A stretch of 22,249 bases of DNA from positions 1 to 22,249 of the forward strand of contig CAMPGR010000051.1 in the NCBI GenBank assembly GCA_946885605.1. Direction: 5' to 3'. The notes beneath the pieces were generated by a model. That model was not told where the DNA came from. It was given only the letters and a program-made list of their open reading frames with translations, and did not search any database. The position numbers were made by a program, and so were the translations under genes. This document shows positions 1 through 8,776 of the stretch, in pieces (position 1 is the first letter of the stretch; the number at the start of each line of letters is the position of its first letter). The stretch is from an uncultured Pseudomonadota bacterium. GTDB taxonomy: Bacteria; Pseudomonadota; Gammaproteobacteria; Burkholderiales; SG8-41.

Positions 1-7
1 TTGACGG

Positions 8-120
8 GGAGGGAGCGAGAGGGTGCCGTCAGCCCCCTCCCGACCTTGCCGAAGGGAAGGAGCGAGAGGGTGTCACGCAATCCCATCCCGACCTCACCGA
101 TAGGGAGGGAGCGACTGTGC
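8..120. repeat. Degenerate ~48-bp direct repeats
   Basis: The core AGCGAGAGGGTG occurs at 14-25 and again at 61-72, and a decayed third core (AGCGACTGTG) starts at 110, giving spacings of 47 and 49 bases. Between the cores TCCCGACCT recurs at 38 and 86. Each unit also holds a C-rich and a G-rich arm that can pair imperfectly (around CCCTCCC and GGGAAGG). No open reading frame here resembles a protein, and the repeats end just after the stop of the leftmost gene. They look like an intergenic repeat family or a decayed REP-like element that continues beyond the window edge. This is seen directly; its function is unknown. Confidence 0.55.
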
Positions 121-159
121 CGTGCAAACCCATCGCCACCCTGCCTCCCTTTGAAGAGC

Positions 160-936
160 TCATTCTTTGTACGAAGGATCGGTCCTGTCCAGCATGCGCA
201 GGAGCGCCTTCCACTCCGTCTTCTTCGCCTTGTATGGCAGCCCCTTGAACTGCCTTGCGGTCTTTTCCGCGACCTCGGCCGGCGGGAGGCGAAGCTTCGC
301 GTCGCACGCCAACGCCGTGACCTGGATGCGGCAGGCGCGCTCGAGGTAGTACATGAGGTCGAACGCTTCGGCGATCGATTCGCCGCACACGAGAAGGCCG
401 TGGTTGCGCAGGATCATCGCTTTCCGGTCTCCGAGGTCCCGCACGAGCCGCGCCTGCTCGTCGAGGTCGAGCGCGAGCCCCTCGTAATCGTGGTAGGCGA
501 GCCCGTTCCAGAACCGCATCGCGTGCTGCGAGAGCGGCAGGAGGCCCCGCTCCTGCGCGGCCACCGCGATGCCCGCCTGCGTGTGCGTGTGCATCACGCA
601 GTTGACTTCGGGCCGCGCGCGGTGCACCGCGCTGTGTATCACGTAACCCGCGCGATTGATGCCGCTCCCCGTGGCGTCCTCCACCACGTCGCCATCGAGC
701 GTCACCTTGACCAAGGACGAAGCGCTGATCTCATCCCACAGGAGCCCGAAGGCGTTGATCAGAAAATGGTGCTCGGGGCCGGGCACGCGCGCCGAGATAT
801 GGGTATAGATGAGATCGGTCATCCCGAAGTGCGCAGCGAGCCGGTAGCAGGCGGCAAGATCGACCCGCACCTGCCATTCCTCTTCGCTCACACGTTGCTG
901 CAGCGACGATTTTGCGAGATTGCGCACCTTCGCCAT
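160..936 (-). CDS. Class II aldolase/adducin family protein (second copy)
   Basis: A protein of 258 aa with the fold of fuculose/ribulose-phosphate aldolases and the adducin head. Visible landmarks are a YTHIS segment near residue 45, the metal-binding pair in MHTHTQAG (about residues 114-121) and the third metal histidine in LRNHGLLVCG (about 175-184). The residue that aligns with the catalytic Glu of L-fuculose-1-phosphate aldolase, five before the conserved HSAVHRARP histidine, appears to be Gly, as is common in adducin-like members. Aldolase chemistry is therefore uncertain; decarboxylase, dehydratase-like or non-catalytic roles are possible. The ATG at 936 is preceded by AAGGAG, which lies inside the last codons of the upstream paralogue six bases away, so the two are probably translated from one message. 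Substrate unknown. Confidence 0.9.
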   Translation of the reverse strand: MAKVRNLAKSSLQQRVSEEEWQVRVDLAACYRLAAHFGMTDLIYTHISARVPGPEHHFLINAFGLLWDEISASSLVKVTLDGDVVEDATGSGINRAGYVIHSAVHRARPEVNCVMHTHTQAGIAVAAQERGLLPLSQHAMRFWNGLAYHDYEGLALDLDEQARLVRDLGDRKAMILRNHGLLVCGESIAEAFDLMYYLERACRIQVTALACDAKLRLPPAEVAEKTARQFKGLPYKAKKTEWKALLRMLDRTDPSYKE

Positions 937-942
937 TGCGCG

Positions 943-1731
943 CTACTCCTTGTAATCGGGATAGAGCTTCTCGACCAGCGCCAGGCTTGCGACCCAGTCG
1001 CGGCTTCGCGAATCGTGGGCGCCGATGCGCCCGAACTTCTGCGCCCGCGCTTCGCACACCTCGGGTTTCGGCACGATCAGCTCCAGGCCGCCGGCGAGAG
1101 CGCCCACCTGCGCACGGCACGCGAGCTCGAAGAAATGGTGATAGATGTAGGCTTCCGGCAGCGTGCTGCCGCACACGAGCGCGCCGTGATTCTCGAGAAT
1201 CATCACCCACCTGTCTTCGAGCGTCGCCGCCATGCGATCGGTGCCCTCGCGGGTGGTGTCGTCGACCTCATTGGGATAGTAGGCAATCCGGTTGTAGAAG
1301 CGCATCGCCTGTTGGGTGATCGGCAGCAACCCGCATTTCTGCGCCGAAACCGCGAGGTTGGCCGGCGAATGCGTATGCACGGCGGCCGCGATGTCCGGGC
1401 GCGCCTTCAGCACTGCGGCATGCACGTTGTAGGCCGCGGGACTCGCCTTGTGCTCGGAGTCCATCACCTTGTTGCCGTCCAGGTCGTACTTCACCAGGTT
1501 GGAAGCCGTCACCTGCTCCATGAAGACGTTGTCGGCTTTCACCAGGAAGTGATTCGGCTCCCCCGGCAAGCGAACGGAGATATGGTTGTAGGTCATGTCG
1601 ACGAACACGAAGTGCGCGATCAGCCGGTGCGCGGCGGCGAGCTCGCAGCGTAGCCGCCATTCTTCCTCGCTCACGCGCGCCCGCACAGATGGTGTTGCCT
1701 GAGGCTTCAGCGGGACGGCGTCTGCAATCAT
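943..1731 (-). CDS. Class II aldolase/adducin family protein (first copy)
   Basis: A protein of 262 aa, clearly paralogous to the next gene downstream. Both share RVSEEEW at the N-terminus, an NHIS or THIS segment, TASNLVK or SASSLVK, the metal pair (here VHTHSPAN), a QAMRF segment and the ENHGALVCG metal loop. The position expected to hold the catalytic Glu of true aldolases reads Ala. The start at 1731 is chosen because AGGAAG lies eight bases upstream; the in-frame GTG at 1737 is too close to that site. The ribosome-binding site overlaps the stop codon of the helicase upstream, which suggests a helicase-aldolase-aldolase transcript. The divergence of the copies suggests two subunits of a hetero-oligomer or two substrates. 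Substrate unknown. Confidence 0.9.
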   Translation of the reverse strand: MIADAVPLKPQATPSVRARVSEEEWRLRCELAAAHRLIAHFVFVDMTYNHISVRLPGEPNHFLVKADNVFMEQVTASNLVKYDLDGNKVMDSEHKASPAAYNVHAAVLKARPDIAAAVHTHSPANLAVSAQKCGLLPITQQAMRFYNRIAYYPNEVDDTTREGTDRMAATLEDRWVMILENHGALVCGSTLPEAYIYHHFFELACRAQVGALAGGLELIVPKPEVCEARAQKFGRIGAHDSRSRDWVASLALVEKLYPDYKE

Positions 1732-1743
1732 GACCACATCTTC

Positions 1744-3819
1744 CTAGTTCCAGAGATTCCGGAGTTTCGCGGCGACATCCACGCGGGGGGAACCGCGCAC
1801 TGAAGCGGATTCTACCCCTTGGTCGGTCGCGTGAGGCCAGACGACGCCATCGAGGCATTCCATGACGCTCGGCGTCAGGAATCGGCTACGGGCCCCATAA
1901 ACGTGCGCATCGGCCATGCGCGGCTGCTGCGTGATGTAGAACCTGAGCGGCGCGATGAGATCGAGGCCGTAGCGGGCGCGTGTCATCGCGACATACAGCA
2001 GGCGCCTTTCCTCCTCGATCATTTCGGGCTTGCCGCTCGCGAATTCCGAAGGAAAGGCGCCTTCGGTGACGTTCAACACGTACACACGGTCCCACTCCTG
2101 TCCCTTGGCGGAATGCACCGTGGAGAGCACGAGGTAGTCCTCGTCCAGGTGCGGGGGCCCGCTCAGGTCGCCGGTGACTTGCGGCGGGTCGAGCGTAAGA
2201 TCGGTGAGGAAGCGCTCGCGCGTTGGGAACTGCGTTGCGATGCGTTCGAGCTGCTCGAGGTCGCCTCCACGCGCATGCGCCGCGTCATAGAGGCGCGCGA
2301 GATGCGGCTCATACCAGCGCCTGACCTGACCGACCTGCCCTTCCCACGGCGCAACGCTGATAGCGTCGAGCAATTCGGACAATGCTTTCCAGTCCTCGCG
2401 CTCGGCGCCCAGTGCGGAGCTCCGCGCGAGCGCGCTCCAGCGAGACGCCGCCGCTTCGAAGGCCGCGAGCGCGCGCTCGGCGTACGCCGGCCCCACGCCC
2501 GGCAGGAGCTTCAACACACGGAACGCCGCCATGCGATTGCGCGGGTTGTCGGCCCAGCGCAGCACGGAGAGCAGGTCCTTCACGTGCGCGGCTTCGAGAA
2601 ACTTGAGGCCGCCATACTTGACGTACGGGATTTCGCGGCGCACGAGCTCGAGTTCGAGCACGTCGCTGTGATGCGCGCTGCGGAAGAGCACTGCCTGGCG
2701 CCGAAGCGGCACGGCCTGCTCCCGCGCCTCGAGGATGCGCGCGACCACATACTCGGCCTGGGCCTGATCGTCGGCCACCGTCACGTGGCGCGGGCGGGGC
2801 GCGGAAGCGCCCTGAGCGCGAAGTCGCTTTTGATACTGGCGCTCCGCCTCCGCGATGAGCGCATTGGCGGCATCGAGTATCGGTTGCGCCGAACGGTAGT
2901 TTTCCTCCAGCGTGACGACGTGCGCGGGCGGCGTGAAGCGCGCGGGGAAATCCAGGATGTTCTCGACCGTCGCCGCACGGAAAGAGTAGATCGCCTGCGC
3001 GTCATCACCCACAACGCACAGCCCCTCCCCGCCGGGCTTGAGCGCATGAAGGATCTCGGCCTGCAGCGTGTTCGTGTCCTGATACTCGTCGACGAGCACG
3101 TGATCATAGTGCGCCGCGACCTCGCGCGCGAGCGCGGGATCCTCCATGAGCGCATGCCAGTAGAGCAGCAGATCGTCGAAATCCAGCACCTGCTGGGCGA
3201 GCTTCATCTCGACGTATCGGCGGAAAAGCCCGCGCAGCTCGTCGTGCCACGCCGCGCACCATGGAAAGACTTCCGCGAGCACCCGCTCGAGCGGCCAGCG
3301 CGTGTTGACGCTATGGGAGTAGATCGCATGGCACGTGTCCTTGCGGGGGAAGCGTTTCTCTTTCGCTGCAAGCCGCGATTCCTGGCGTGCGACATCCATG
3401 AGATCCGCCGAATCGCCGCGGTCCATCACACTGAACCCGGCTTGCAAGCCTATCTGGCCGGCATACCGGCGCAGCAGGCGATTCGCGACGGAATGAAAGG
3501 TGCCCGCCCAGGTAAGCCGCTTCACGAGCCGCGTGCCGTCCACCGCGCCGCCCGTTCGAGCGGCGCTCGCAACGATGCGCGCGCGGCGTATCATTTCCTG
3601 CGCAGCGCGCCGTGAAAAAGTGAGGAGAAGCACGCGCTCCGGCGCAACGCCATTCGACACGAGATGCGCCACGCGATGCGCGAGCGCGTTCGTCTTGCCG
3701 GTGCCCGCGCCGGCGATCACCAGAAGCGGCCCCGCGGTCCAGCGTCCGCCTGCCGGCGCGCCATACGTCGCCGCCGCACGTTGAGCGGTATTGAGTTTTT
3801 CGAGAATCGTCGCCGTCAT
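1744..3819 (-). CDS. ATP-dependent DNA helicase, UvrD/PcrA/Rep (SF1A) family
   Basis: A 691-aa superfamily 1A helicase that would translocate 3' to 5' on single-stranded DNA using ATP. Motifs appear in order: Q-motif LNTAQRAA (about 9-16), Walker A GAGTGKT (37-43), Walker B DEYQ (244-247), motif III GDDAQAIYSFR, motif IV EENYRS, motif V STVHSAKGQEWD, and motif VI in ERRLLYVAMTRAR. All catalytic residues are present. The length matches UvrD/PcrA, but the divergence means it need not be the housekeeping UvrD, so no symbol is given. The ATG at 3819 is chosen because the protein then begins a few residues before the Q-motif; upstream in-frame sequence looks non-coding. TATATATA at 3843-3850 may be part of its promoter, but no -35 box is correctly spaced. 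Two aldolase genes follow on the same strand. Confidence 0.93.
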   Translation of the reverse strand: MTATILEKLNTAQRAAATYGAPAGGRWTAGPLLVIAGAGTGKTNALAHRVAHLVSNGVAPERVLLLTFSRRAAQEMIRRARIVASAARTGGAVDGTRLVKRLTWAGTFHSVANRLLRRYAGQIGLQAGFSVMDRGDSADLMDVARQESRLAAKEKRFPRKDTCHAIYSHSVNTRWPLERVLAEVFPWCAAWHDELRGLFRRYVEMKLAQQVLDFDDLLLYWHALMEDPALAREVAAHYDHVLVDEYQDTNTLQAEILHALKPGGEGLCVVGDDAQAIYSFRAATVENILDFPARFTPPAHVVTLEENYRSAQPILDAANALIAEAERQYQKRLRAQGASAPRPRHVTVADDQAQAEYVVARILEAREQAVPLRRQAVLFRSAHHSDVLELELVRREIPYVKYGGLKFLEAAHVKDLLSVLRWADNPRNRMAAFRVLKLLPGVGPAYAERALAAFEAAASRWSALARSSALGAEREDWKALSELLDAISVAPWEGQVGQVRRWYEPHLARLYDAAHARGGDLEQLERIATQFPTRERFLTDLTLDPPQVTGDLSGPPHLDEDYLVLSTVHSAKGQEWDRVYVLNVTEGAFPSEFASGKPEMIEEERRLLYVAMTRARYGLDLIAPLRFYITQQPRMADAHVYGARSRFLTPSVMECLDGVVWPHATDQGVESASVRGSPRVDVAAKLRNLWN

Positions 3820-3966
3820 GCCGGAATTATGGCGGAGGCCTGTATATATATCCAGCCCCTGCCCGGAGCATCGTTGCAAAATACCTGATTCCGCGGCATA
3901 TCGGCGCGGAACCGAATCCCACGGCGCGCGACTCAACGACTCTGCTTACCCACCAGGAGATCAGCT

Positions 3967-4305
3967 ATGCGAGCGATTGCGGTTGCACTGCTTCTGTCGT
4001 TCCTGGGTGCCTGTCAGTCGGTGGATGACACCCCTGTCGCTACGACACCGATTCAGGCGATCCTCGTGCAGGGCAAGGATGACCAGCAGGTCCGCGTACG
4101 CGGCGAGATCGTGAGCAAAGTCGATGACGAGCGGTATGTCATTGGCGACGGTACCGGAACGATCCAGGCCAGAATCGACGACGATCTCGCAAGGAAAGCC
4201 GCGCTCGGAATCGGCACGCGGGTCGAGATCCTGGGCGAAGTGGACACGAACATATCGAAGGCCCCGACCATCAGGGCGAAGCGCGTCGCCGTCCTCACGC
4301 CATAA
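3967..4305 (+). CDS. Small lipoprotein with predicted OB-fold (BOF/YgiW-like) domain
   Basis: A 112-aa precursor. Residues 1-15 form a short signal peptide ending in the lipobox LGAC, with Cys16 as the predicted lipidated residue, so the protein should be anchored in the envelope. Residues from about 27 to the end resemble the bacterial OB-fold (YgiW/YdeI) family: a VRVRGEIV strand, a VIGDGTGTIQARID hairpin, then TRVEILGEVD and IRAKRVAVL. Relatives in that family are mostly soluble periplasmic stress proteins; the lipobox is the difference here. A strong AGGAGA sits eight bases before the ATG. It is transcribed divergently from the helicase and converges on the Lhr gene, so it is probably monocistronic. 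Ligand unknown. Confidence 0.85.
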   Translation: MRAIAVALLLSFLGACQSVDDTPVATTPIQAILVQGKDDQQVRVRGEIVSKVDDERYVIGDGTGTIQARIDDDLARKAALGIGTRVEILGEVDTNISKAPTIRAKRVAVLTP

Positions 4306-4329
4306 CGGCAGGCGCGCGCATCGCCGATG

Positions 4330-7300
4330 TCAGCTGAACGCCGCTGAGCGGCGCTTGCGCACGAGCTCGAGCTCTCTAAGCGTGGGCGTTCGCAGCCATG
4401 ACTTGAGGCCCCTCCCCGCACCGCGTCGGGCAAGCAACCCGCGCAAGGCTTCGTCATCGAGCTCGCATGCGGCGAGCCGCCGCAGCTCGCCGGCTTCAAA
4501 GGCAGCGACAGGCACCCCGTCGCGGAAGAGCACGCGGTTGCGGGCAAAGGCGGGAACCCGCGCGTCGGAAGTGAGGATGCCGACGAGGTTGAGCGGGTCG
4601 GCCGCGCTCAGCGCAACAAACTCGCCGCTCTTTTCCTGCTTGCGCACCGCTCGCAACCGTCCGACCGCGTCCTGCGTAGCGAATTGCTCGCCACCGAAGC
4701 CACTGACGAAGCGCCCGCCGCGAATCTCGCCGCGTGCTTCGAGCCGCCGGTACACCATCACAAGGTCGCGCCATGGCGGCAGGCCGGTTTCGCGCGCGAG
4801 CAATGCGCGAAACACGATGCCGTAGCGCCTGAGAAGCGTGCGGGCGACGGTCTCGATCCGACCGTCGCTGCCACGATCGGCTTCGACTTCGTCGCCGGAT
4901 GCGAGCAACGCCCAGCGCCCCGCCGTGTCCACTCCGTACACCGAGCGCCGGCTGCTTGCGCGCCCGCCATCGAGCCGACGGCGCTTTTCCGATGGGGTGA
5001 GCAGCGCGCGCAGCCCGCTGAAGCTGTCGGCGGTTACAAGTCCCGCGCCCGCGAGCTCCCCGAGGGCGCGTTCGACCTGCGTGCGCAGCAGGCCCGTCGC
5101 CGTCACGATTTCGTGGAAGAATGAGGCGCCGCGCGTGGCGAGCGCATCGTATACCGCACGGCTTTCCGATGTGAGCGCTCGAGCGTCGTCCGATGCACCG
5201 CGCTGCCAGAGCGAAGCGTGCTCGCGCAGCATCAGCGCGATGGGAGAACTCGCAAGCGGCGCCTTGCCGGCATTGTCCATCGGCGAGAGCCGGCCCCACG
5301 CCACCCGCCCGCTCAGGCACAGCATGTCGAGCTGCTCCGCGCCGTAGTCGTGCACGCGCGCCGGCAGCACGTCGCCTTCCCACGCGCTCGCAGCGACTTC
5401 GTAGCCGTCGAGCTGCTCGATCGCGGCGGCGAGCCCTTCCACGCCGGCGAGCCGCTCGCCCTCCGAAACGTGCTGCCAGTGCAGCAGGAAGCGCATGAAG
5501 GCGGCAGCCGAAACGGGCTCGATCTCGGCACGCAACCGGTTGAGCGTATAGCGATGGATGCGCGCGAGCAGCCGCCGGTCGCACCATTCCAGCTCCGCGT
5601 TCGGCGTAAATCGGCCGCGCAGCACCCGGCCTTCGCCTTCGAGAGCCCGCAGCGCCCCCTCGATCAGAGCGCTGTGGTCGACACCGAGCGAACCTGCCAG
5701 TGCGCCCGCGGTCACCGGCCCGAGGATTTCCATGCGGCTGCGAACGAGTTCCCGCACGGCATCCTCGCGTGTCCATGTCCGGTGCAAGCGATCGGGAATG
5801 CGCGGCACGGCACGCTGCCGCACCACCGCGTTCAACTCATCGAAGCGCTCCACGGCGACCCAGAAGCCCCCGGCATCGAAAGCGCGTCCCGCGGCAACGA
5901 GCGCATCGAAAAGCGGGCGCCACGCTGCGGCGGCCTCGTCGCTGCGGATGTAGCCCGCAAGGAGGAGCGCATCGTGCAATTCATCGGGCGTGGTCGCGAC
6001 GGGCCAGGCTTCCGCGCGCACGCGTTCGATTGCGGCGGGATCGAGCGCGCCGAGATCGTCCGCCGTGCGCGGCTCGGTCGCGCGGCGGGTATAAACGGCA
6101 TGGGTGCGCCGCTCTTCGAGCGGTGCGTCGTCGAGAAAGCTGTAGACCGCGGAGTTGAGGAGCTCGTGGCAGAACACCGAGGGCTCGGGCGTGTCGCGCG
6201 CCACACACTCGATTTCACCGCCATGCAGCCGCTCCAGAATGCGCGCGAATTGCGGATAGTCCATCGCCTCCTCGAGACTGTCGCGCAGCGCCTGCTCGAC
6301 CAGCGGATGCTCGGGAATTTCGCGCGCGCCGCGTAGGTTCTCTACGCAGGCGGTGGCATCCGGAAACGCGCCCTGCAGCAGATCCTCGGCGTACATCCTC
6401 TGCAGCTGCGCCGGCATCCGGGCACCGTTTCGCATGCGCGGCACGGCGAGCGCCAGCGTGGCGGCCCAGCGCCAGCGCGTCTCGAAGATGGGCGAATCCA
6501 GTACCGCCTGCACCAGTGTGTCGCGGACCGTATTGGGATGGAGGTAGCGGAAGACCTCCATCAGCGGGAACGAATGGATCGGACCCAAGGACAGGATCAC
6601 GCCCTCTTCGGTCGCCGCCGCCTGCAGCTCGAAGTTGAAGGATTGGCAAAACTTCTTTCGCAGCGCGAGACCCCAAGCGCGATTCACGCGGCTGCCGAAG
6701 GGCGCGTGCAGGACGAGCTGCATGCCGCCGGACTCGTCGAAAAAGCGCTCGAGCGCGATCGTCCGGGTGGTTGGAACGACACCGAGCGCACGCTTGCCTT
6801 CTCCGAGATAGCGCGCGATCTGTTCTGCTGCGGGACGGACGAGCGAGTATTCGCGCATGAGCCACTCGATCGCCGGCTCGAGCTCGTCCTCTGCGCGCGG
6901 CTGTTCCGGCCCCGGAAGGCGCGCATCGGTTCCCGCGCGCAGGCGCGAGATCGCGGCGCTCATTTCATCGCTGCGCGCCGGCGCTTCGCCGAGCCAGAAC
7001 GGCATCGAGGGCGGCTGCCCTTGCGCGTCGGCAACGCGCACGACGCCGTTTCCCACGCGCAGTATCCGCCACGATGCGTTCCCGAGCTGGAAGATGTCGC
7101 CCGGCAGGGACTCGATCGCGAAATCCTCGTTGAGCGTCCCGATGAAAAGCCCCTCGGGCTCGAGCAGCACGCGATAGTCGAAGACTTCCGGAATCGCGCC
7201 CCCCGACATGATGGCCGTCATGCGCGAACCCTTGCGGGCGCGGAGCTTCCGGTTCACGGCATCGTGATGGACCAGCGCCGCCCGCCGCCCGCGGCGGGTC

Positions 7301-8703
7301 GTGTAACCGTGCGCGAGCATATGGACGAGGTCATCGAACGCCGCGCAGTCCAGATTGCGGTAGGGGTACGCGTGGCTAAAGCGCGCGTAGAGTGCATCTT
7401 CGTCCCACTCCTCGGCGGCGCACTCGGCCACGATCTGCTGTGCCAGGACGTCGAGCGGCCGCTCCGGGATGGCCACGCGGTCGAGCTCGCCGTCCTTCAC
7501 CGCGCGCACCATCGCGGCGCACTCGACGAGATCGTCGCGCGTCAATGGAAAAATGCGGCCCTTCGGCGTGCCGCCGACCGTGTGCCCGGAACGACCGACG
7601 CGCTGCAGGAGCGTCGCGATGCGGTTCGGCGAGGAAATCTGGCATACGAGATCGACGTGCCCGATGTCGATGCCGAGCTCGAGCGAGGCGGTCGCGACCA
7701 TCACCTTGAGGCGCCCGTCACGCAGCCGCTCTTCCGCATCGAGCCGCGCCTCCTTCGAAAGACTGCCGTGATGGGCCGCAACGCGCTCGGCTCCCAGGTG
7801 CTCGCTCAGGTGGAACGCCATGCGCTCCGCGAGGCGCCGCGTATTGACCATGATGAGCGTCGTGCGGTGCGCTTCGATCAGCTCAATGAGGCGCTTGTGC
7901 ACTTCCTGCCATACCTCCGCCGCCATCACCGCTTCGAGCGGTGAGCCGGGCACTTCGATCGCGAGGTCGAGCGCGCGCCGGTGGCCGTGATCGACGATGA
8001 CGCACTCGCGCCGCTCTCCTCCCACGAGGAAACGCGCGACCTCCTCGATCGGTCTTTGCGTGGCGGAAAGCCCGATGCGCTGCAGCGGCCTGCCGCACAC
8101 GTGATCGAGCCGCTCCAGAGTAAGGGCGAGGTGCGCGCCGCGGCGCGATTCGAGCACCGCGTGGATTTCATCGACGATGACCACGCGCGCCGTTCTCAGC
8201 ATCTCGCGCGAGCGCTCGGCCGTAAGCAGGAGGTACAACGACTCCGGGGTGGTAACAAGGATATGCGGCGGCGTGCGCAGCATGGCGGCGCGCTCGACCT
8301 GTGGCGTGTCACCGCTGCGGACAGCGGCGGTGATGCGCAGCGGCGGCAAGCCTGCCTCCTCTGCGATGCGGCGAATCTCGCGGCGCGGCTCGGCAAGGTT
8401 CTTGTGGATGTCGGCCGAGAGCGCTTTCAGCGGCGAGACGTACACCACCCGCACCTCGTCGGGCAATTCGCCGTGCTCGAGCCCCTCGCGCAACAGTTCA
8501 TCGACCGCGGTCAGGAATGCGGCGAGGGTCTTGCCGGAACCCGTCGGCGCGGCGATCAGCGTGTTCGCGCCACGTCGAATGGCGCGCCATCCGTCGAGCT
8601 GCGCCCGGGTGGCCGGCAGCACTTCGCCAGCGCCGTCAGCGGCGCGCGAGAAATGCCGGCTCCACCAGCGCTGGATTACGGGATGAAAGTCGTCAGGCAA
8701 CAT
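4330..8703 (-). CDS. lhr: Lhr-type large DEAD/DEAH-box ATP-dependent helicase
   Basis: A very large superfamily 2 helicase of 1457 aa, close to the length of full-size Lhr. Seen in order: Walker A APTGSGKT (52-59), motif Ib-like TTPES (151-155), Walker B DEIH (178-181), motif III SATQR (213-217), and motif VI RVGRSGH (368-374). The Lhr-specific winged-helix and core region follows, then a long C-terminal half typical of the bacterial form, with alternating winged-helix-like stretches. Lhr proteins are linked to DNA damage tolerance and unwind RNA:DNA hybrids or forked DNA, moving 3' to 5'. The reading frame is intact throughout. The ATG at 8703 has no clear ribosome-binding site; a GTG at 8721 would add six residues. 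The ceramidase-like gene lies upstream on the same strand, 73 bases before this start. Confidence 0.93.
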   Translation of the reverse strand: MLPDDFHPVIQRWWSRHFSRAADGAGEVLPATRAQLDGWRAIRRGANTLIAAPTGSGKTLAAFLTAVDELLREGLEHGELPDEVRVVYVSPLKALSADIHKNLAEPRREIRRIAEEAGLPPLRITAAVRSGDTPQVERAAMLRTPPHILVTTPESLYLLLTAERSREMLRTARVVIVDEIHAVLESRRGAHLALTLERLDHVCGRPLQRIGLSATQRPIEEVARFLVGGERRECVIVDHGHRRALDLAIEVPGSPLEAVMAAEVWQEVHKRLIELIEAHRTTLIMVNTRRLAERMAFHLSEHLGAERVAAHHGSLSKEARLDAEERLRDGRLKVMVATASLELGIDIGHVDLVCQISSPNRIATLLQRVGRSGHTVGGTPKGRIFPLTRDDLVECAAMVRAVKDGELDRVAIPERPLDVLAQQIVAECAAEEWDEDALYARFSHAYPYRNLDCAAFDDLVHMLAHGYTTRRGRRAALVHHDAVNRKLRARKGSRMTAIMSGGAIPEVFDYRVLLEPEGLFIGTLNEDFAIESLPGDIFQLGNASWRILRVGNGVVRVADAQGQPPSMPFWLGEAPARSDEMSAAISRLRAGTDARLPGPEQPRAEDELEPAIEWLMREYSLVRPAAEQIARYLGEGKRALGVVPTTRTIALERFFDESGGMQLVLHAPFGSRVNRAWGLALRKKFCQSFNFELQAAATEEGVILSLGPIHSFPLMEVFRYLHPNTVRDTLVQAVLDSPIFETRWRWAATLALAVPRMRNGARMPAQLQRMYAEDLLQGAFPDATACVENLRGAREIPEHPLVEQALRDSLEEAMDYPQFARILERLHGGEIECVARDTPEPSVFCHELLNSAVYSFLDDAPLEERRTHAVYTRRATEPRTADDLGALDPAAIERVRAEAWPVATTPDELHDALLLAGYIRSDEAAAAWRPLFDALVAAGRAFDAGGFWVAVERFDELNAVVRQRAVPRIPDRLHRTWTREDAVRELVRSRMEILGPVTAGALAGSLGVDHSALIEGALRALEGEGRVLRGRFTPNAELEWCDRRLLARIHRYTLNRLRAEIEPVSAAAFMRFLLHWQHVSEGERLAGVEGLAAAIEQLDGYEVAASAWEGDVLPARVHDYGAEQLDMLCLSGRVAWGRLSPMDNAGKAPLASSPIALMLREHASLWQRGASDDARALTSESRAVYDALATRGASFFHEIVTATGLLRTQVERALGELAGAGLVTADSFSGLRALLTPSEKRRRLDGGRASSRRSVYGVDTAGRWALLASGDEVEADRGSDGRIETVARTLLRRYGIVFRALLARETGLPPWRDLVMVYRRLEARGEIRGGRFVSGFGGEQFATQDAVGRLRAVRKQEKSGEFVALSAADPLNLVGILTSDARVPAFARNRVLFRDGVPVAAFEAGELRRLAACELDDEALRGLLARRGAGRGLKSWLRTPTLRELELVRKRRSAAFS

Positions 8704-8776
8704 GGGAAGGCGGCGCAACACCGCGGACGCGGCGAAGGCCGAAAACTGCGTTGTGCTGCCGCTATTTTACCGCGGA

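Noticed and set aside
8..120. Possible CRISPR array
   Set aside because: Only two to three imperfect copies, no uniform unique spacers and no cas genes.
1..1653. Long plus-strand open frame at the left end
   Set aside because: It starts in the repeats and runs antisense across both aldolase genes; its Arg/His-rich translation matches no family and reflects GC-rich antisense codon bias.
1819..3615. 598-codon plus-strand frame opposite the helicase
   Set aside because: The minus-strand frame carries every SF1 helicase motif in order; the plus frame is its antisense shadow.
3842..3879. Helicase promoter with TTGCAA and TATATA on the minus strand
   Set aside because: The boxes would be 23 to 25 bases apart, too far for a sigma-70 promoter.
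6538..7944. 468-codon plus-strand frame inside the Lhr gene
   Set aside because: Antisense to intact Lhr sequence and without recognisable domains.
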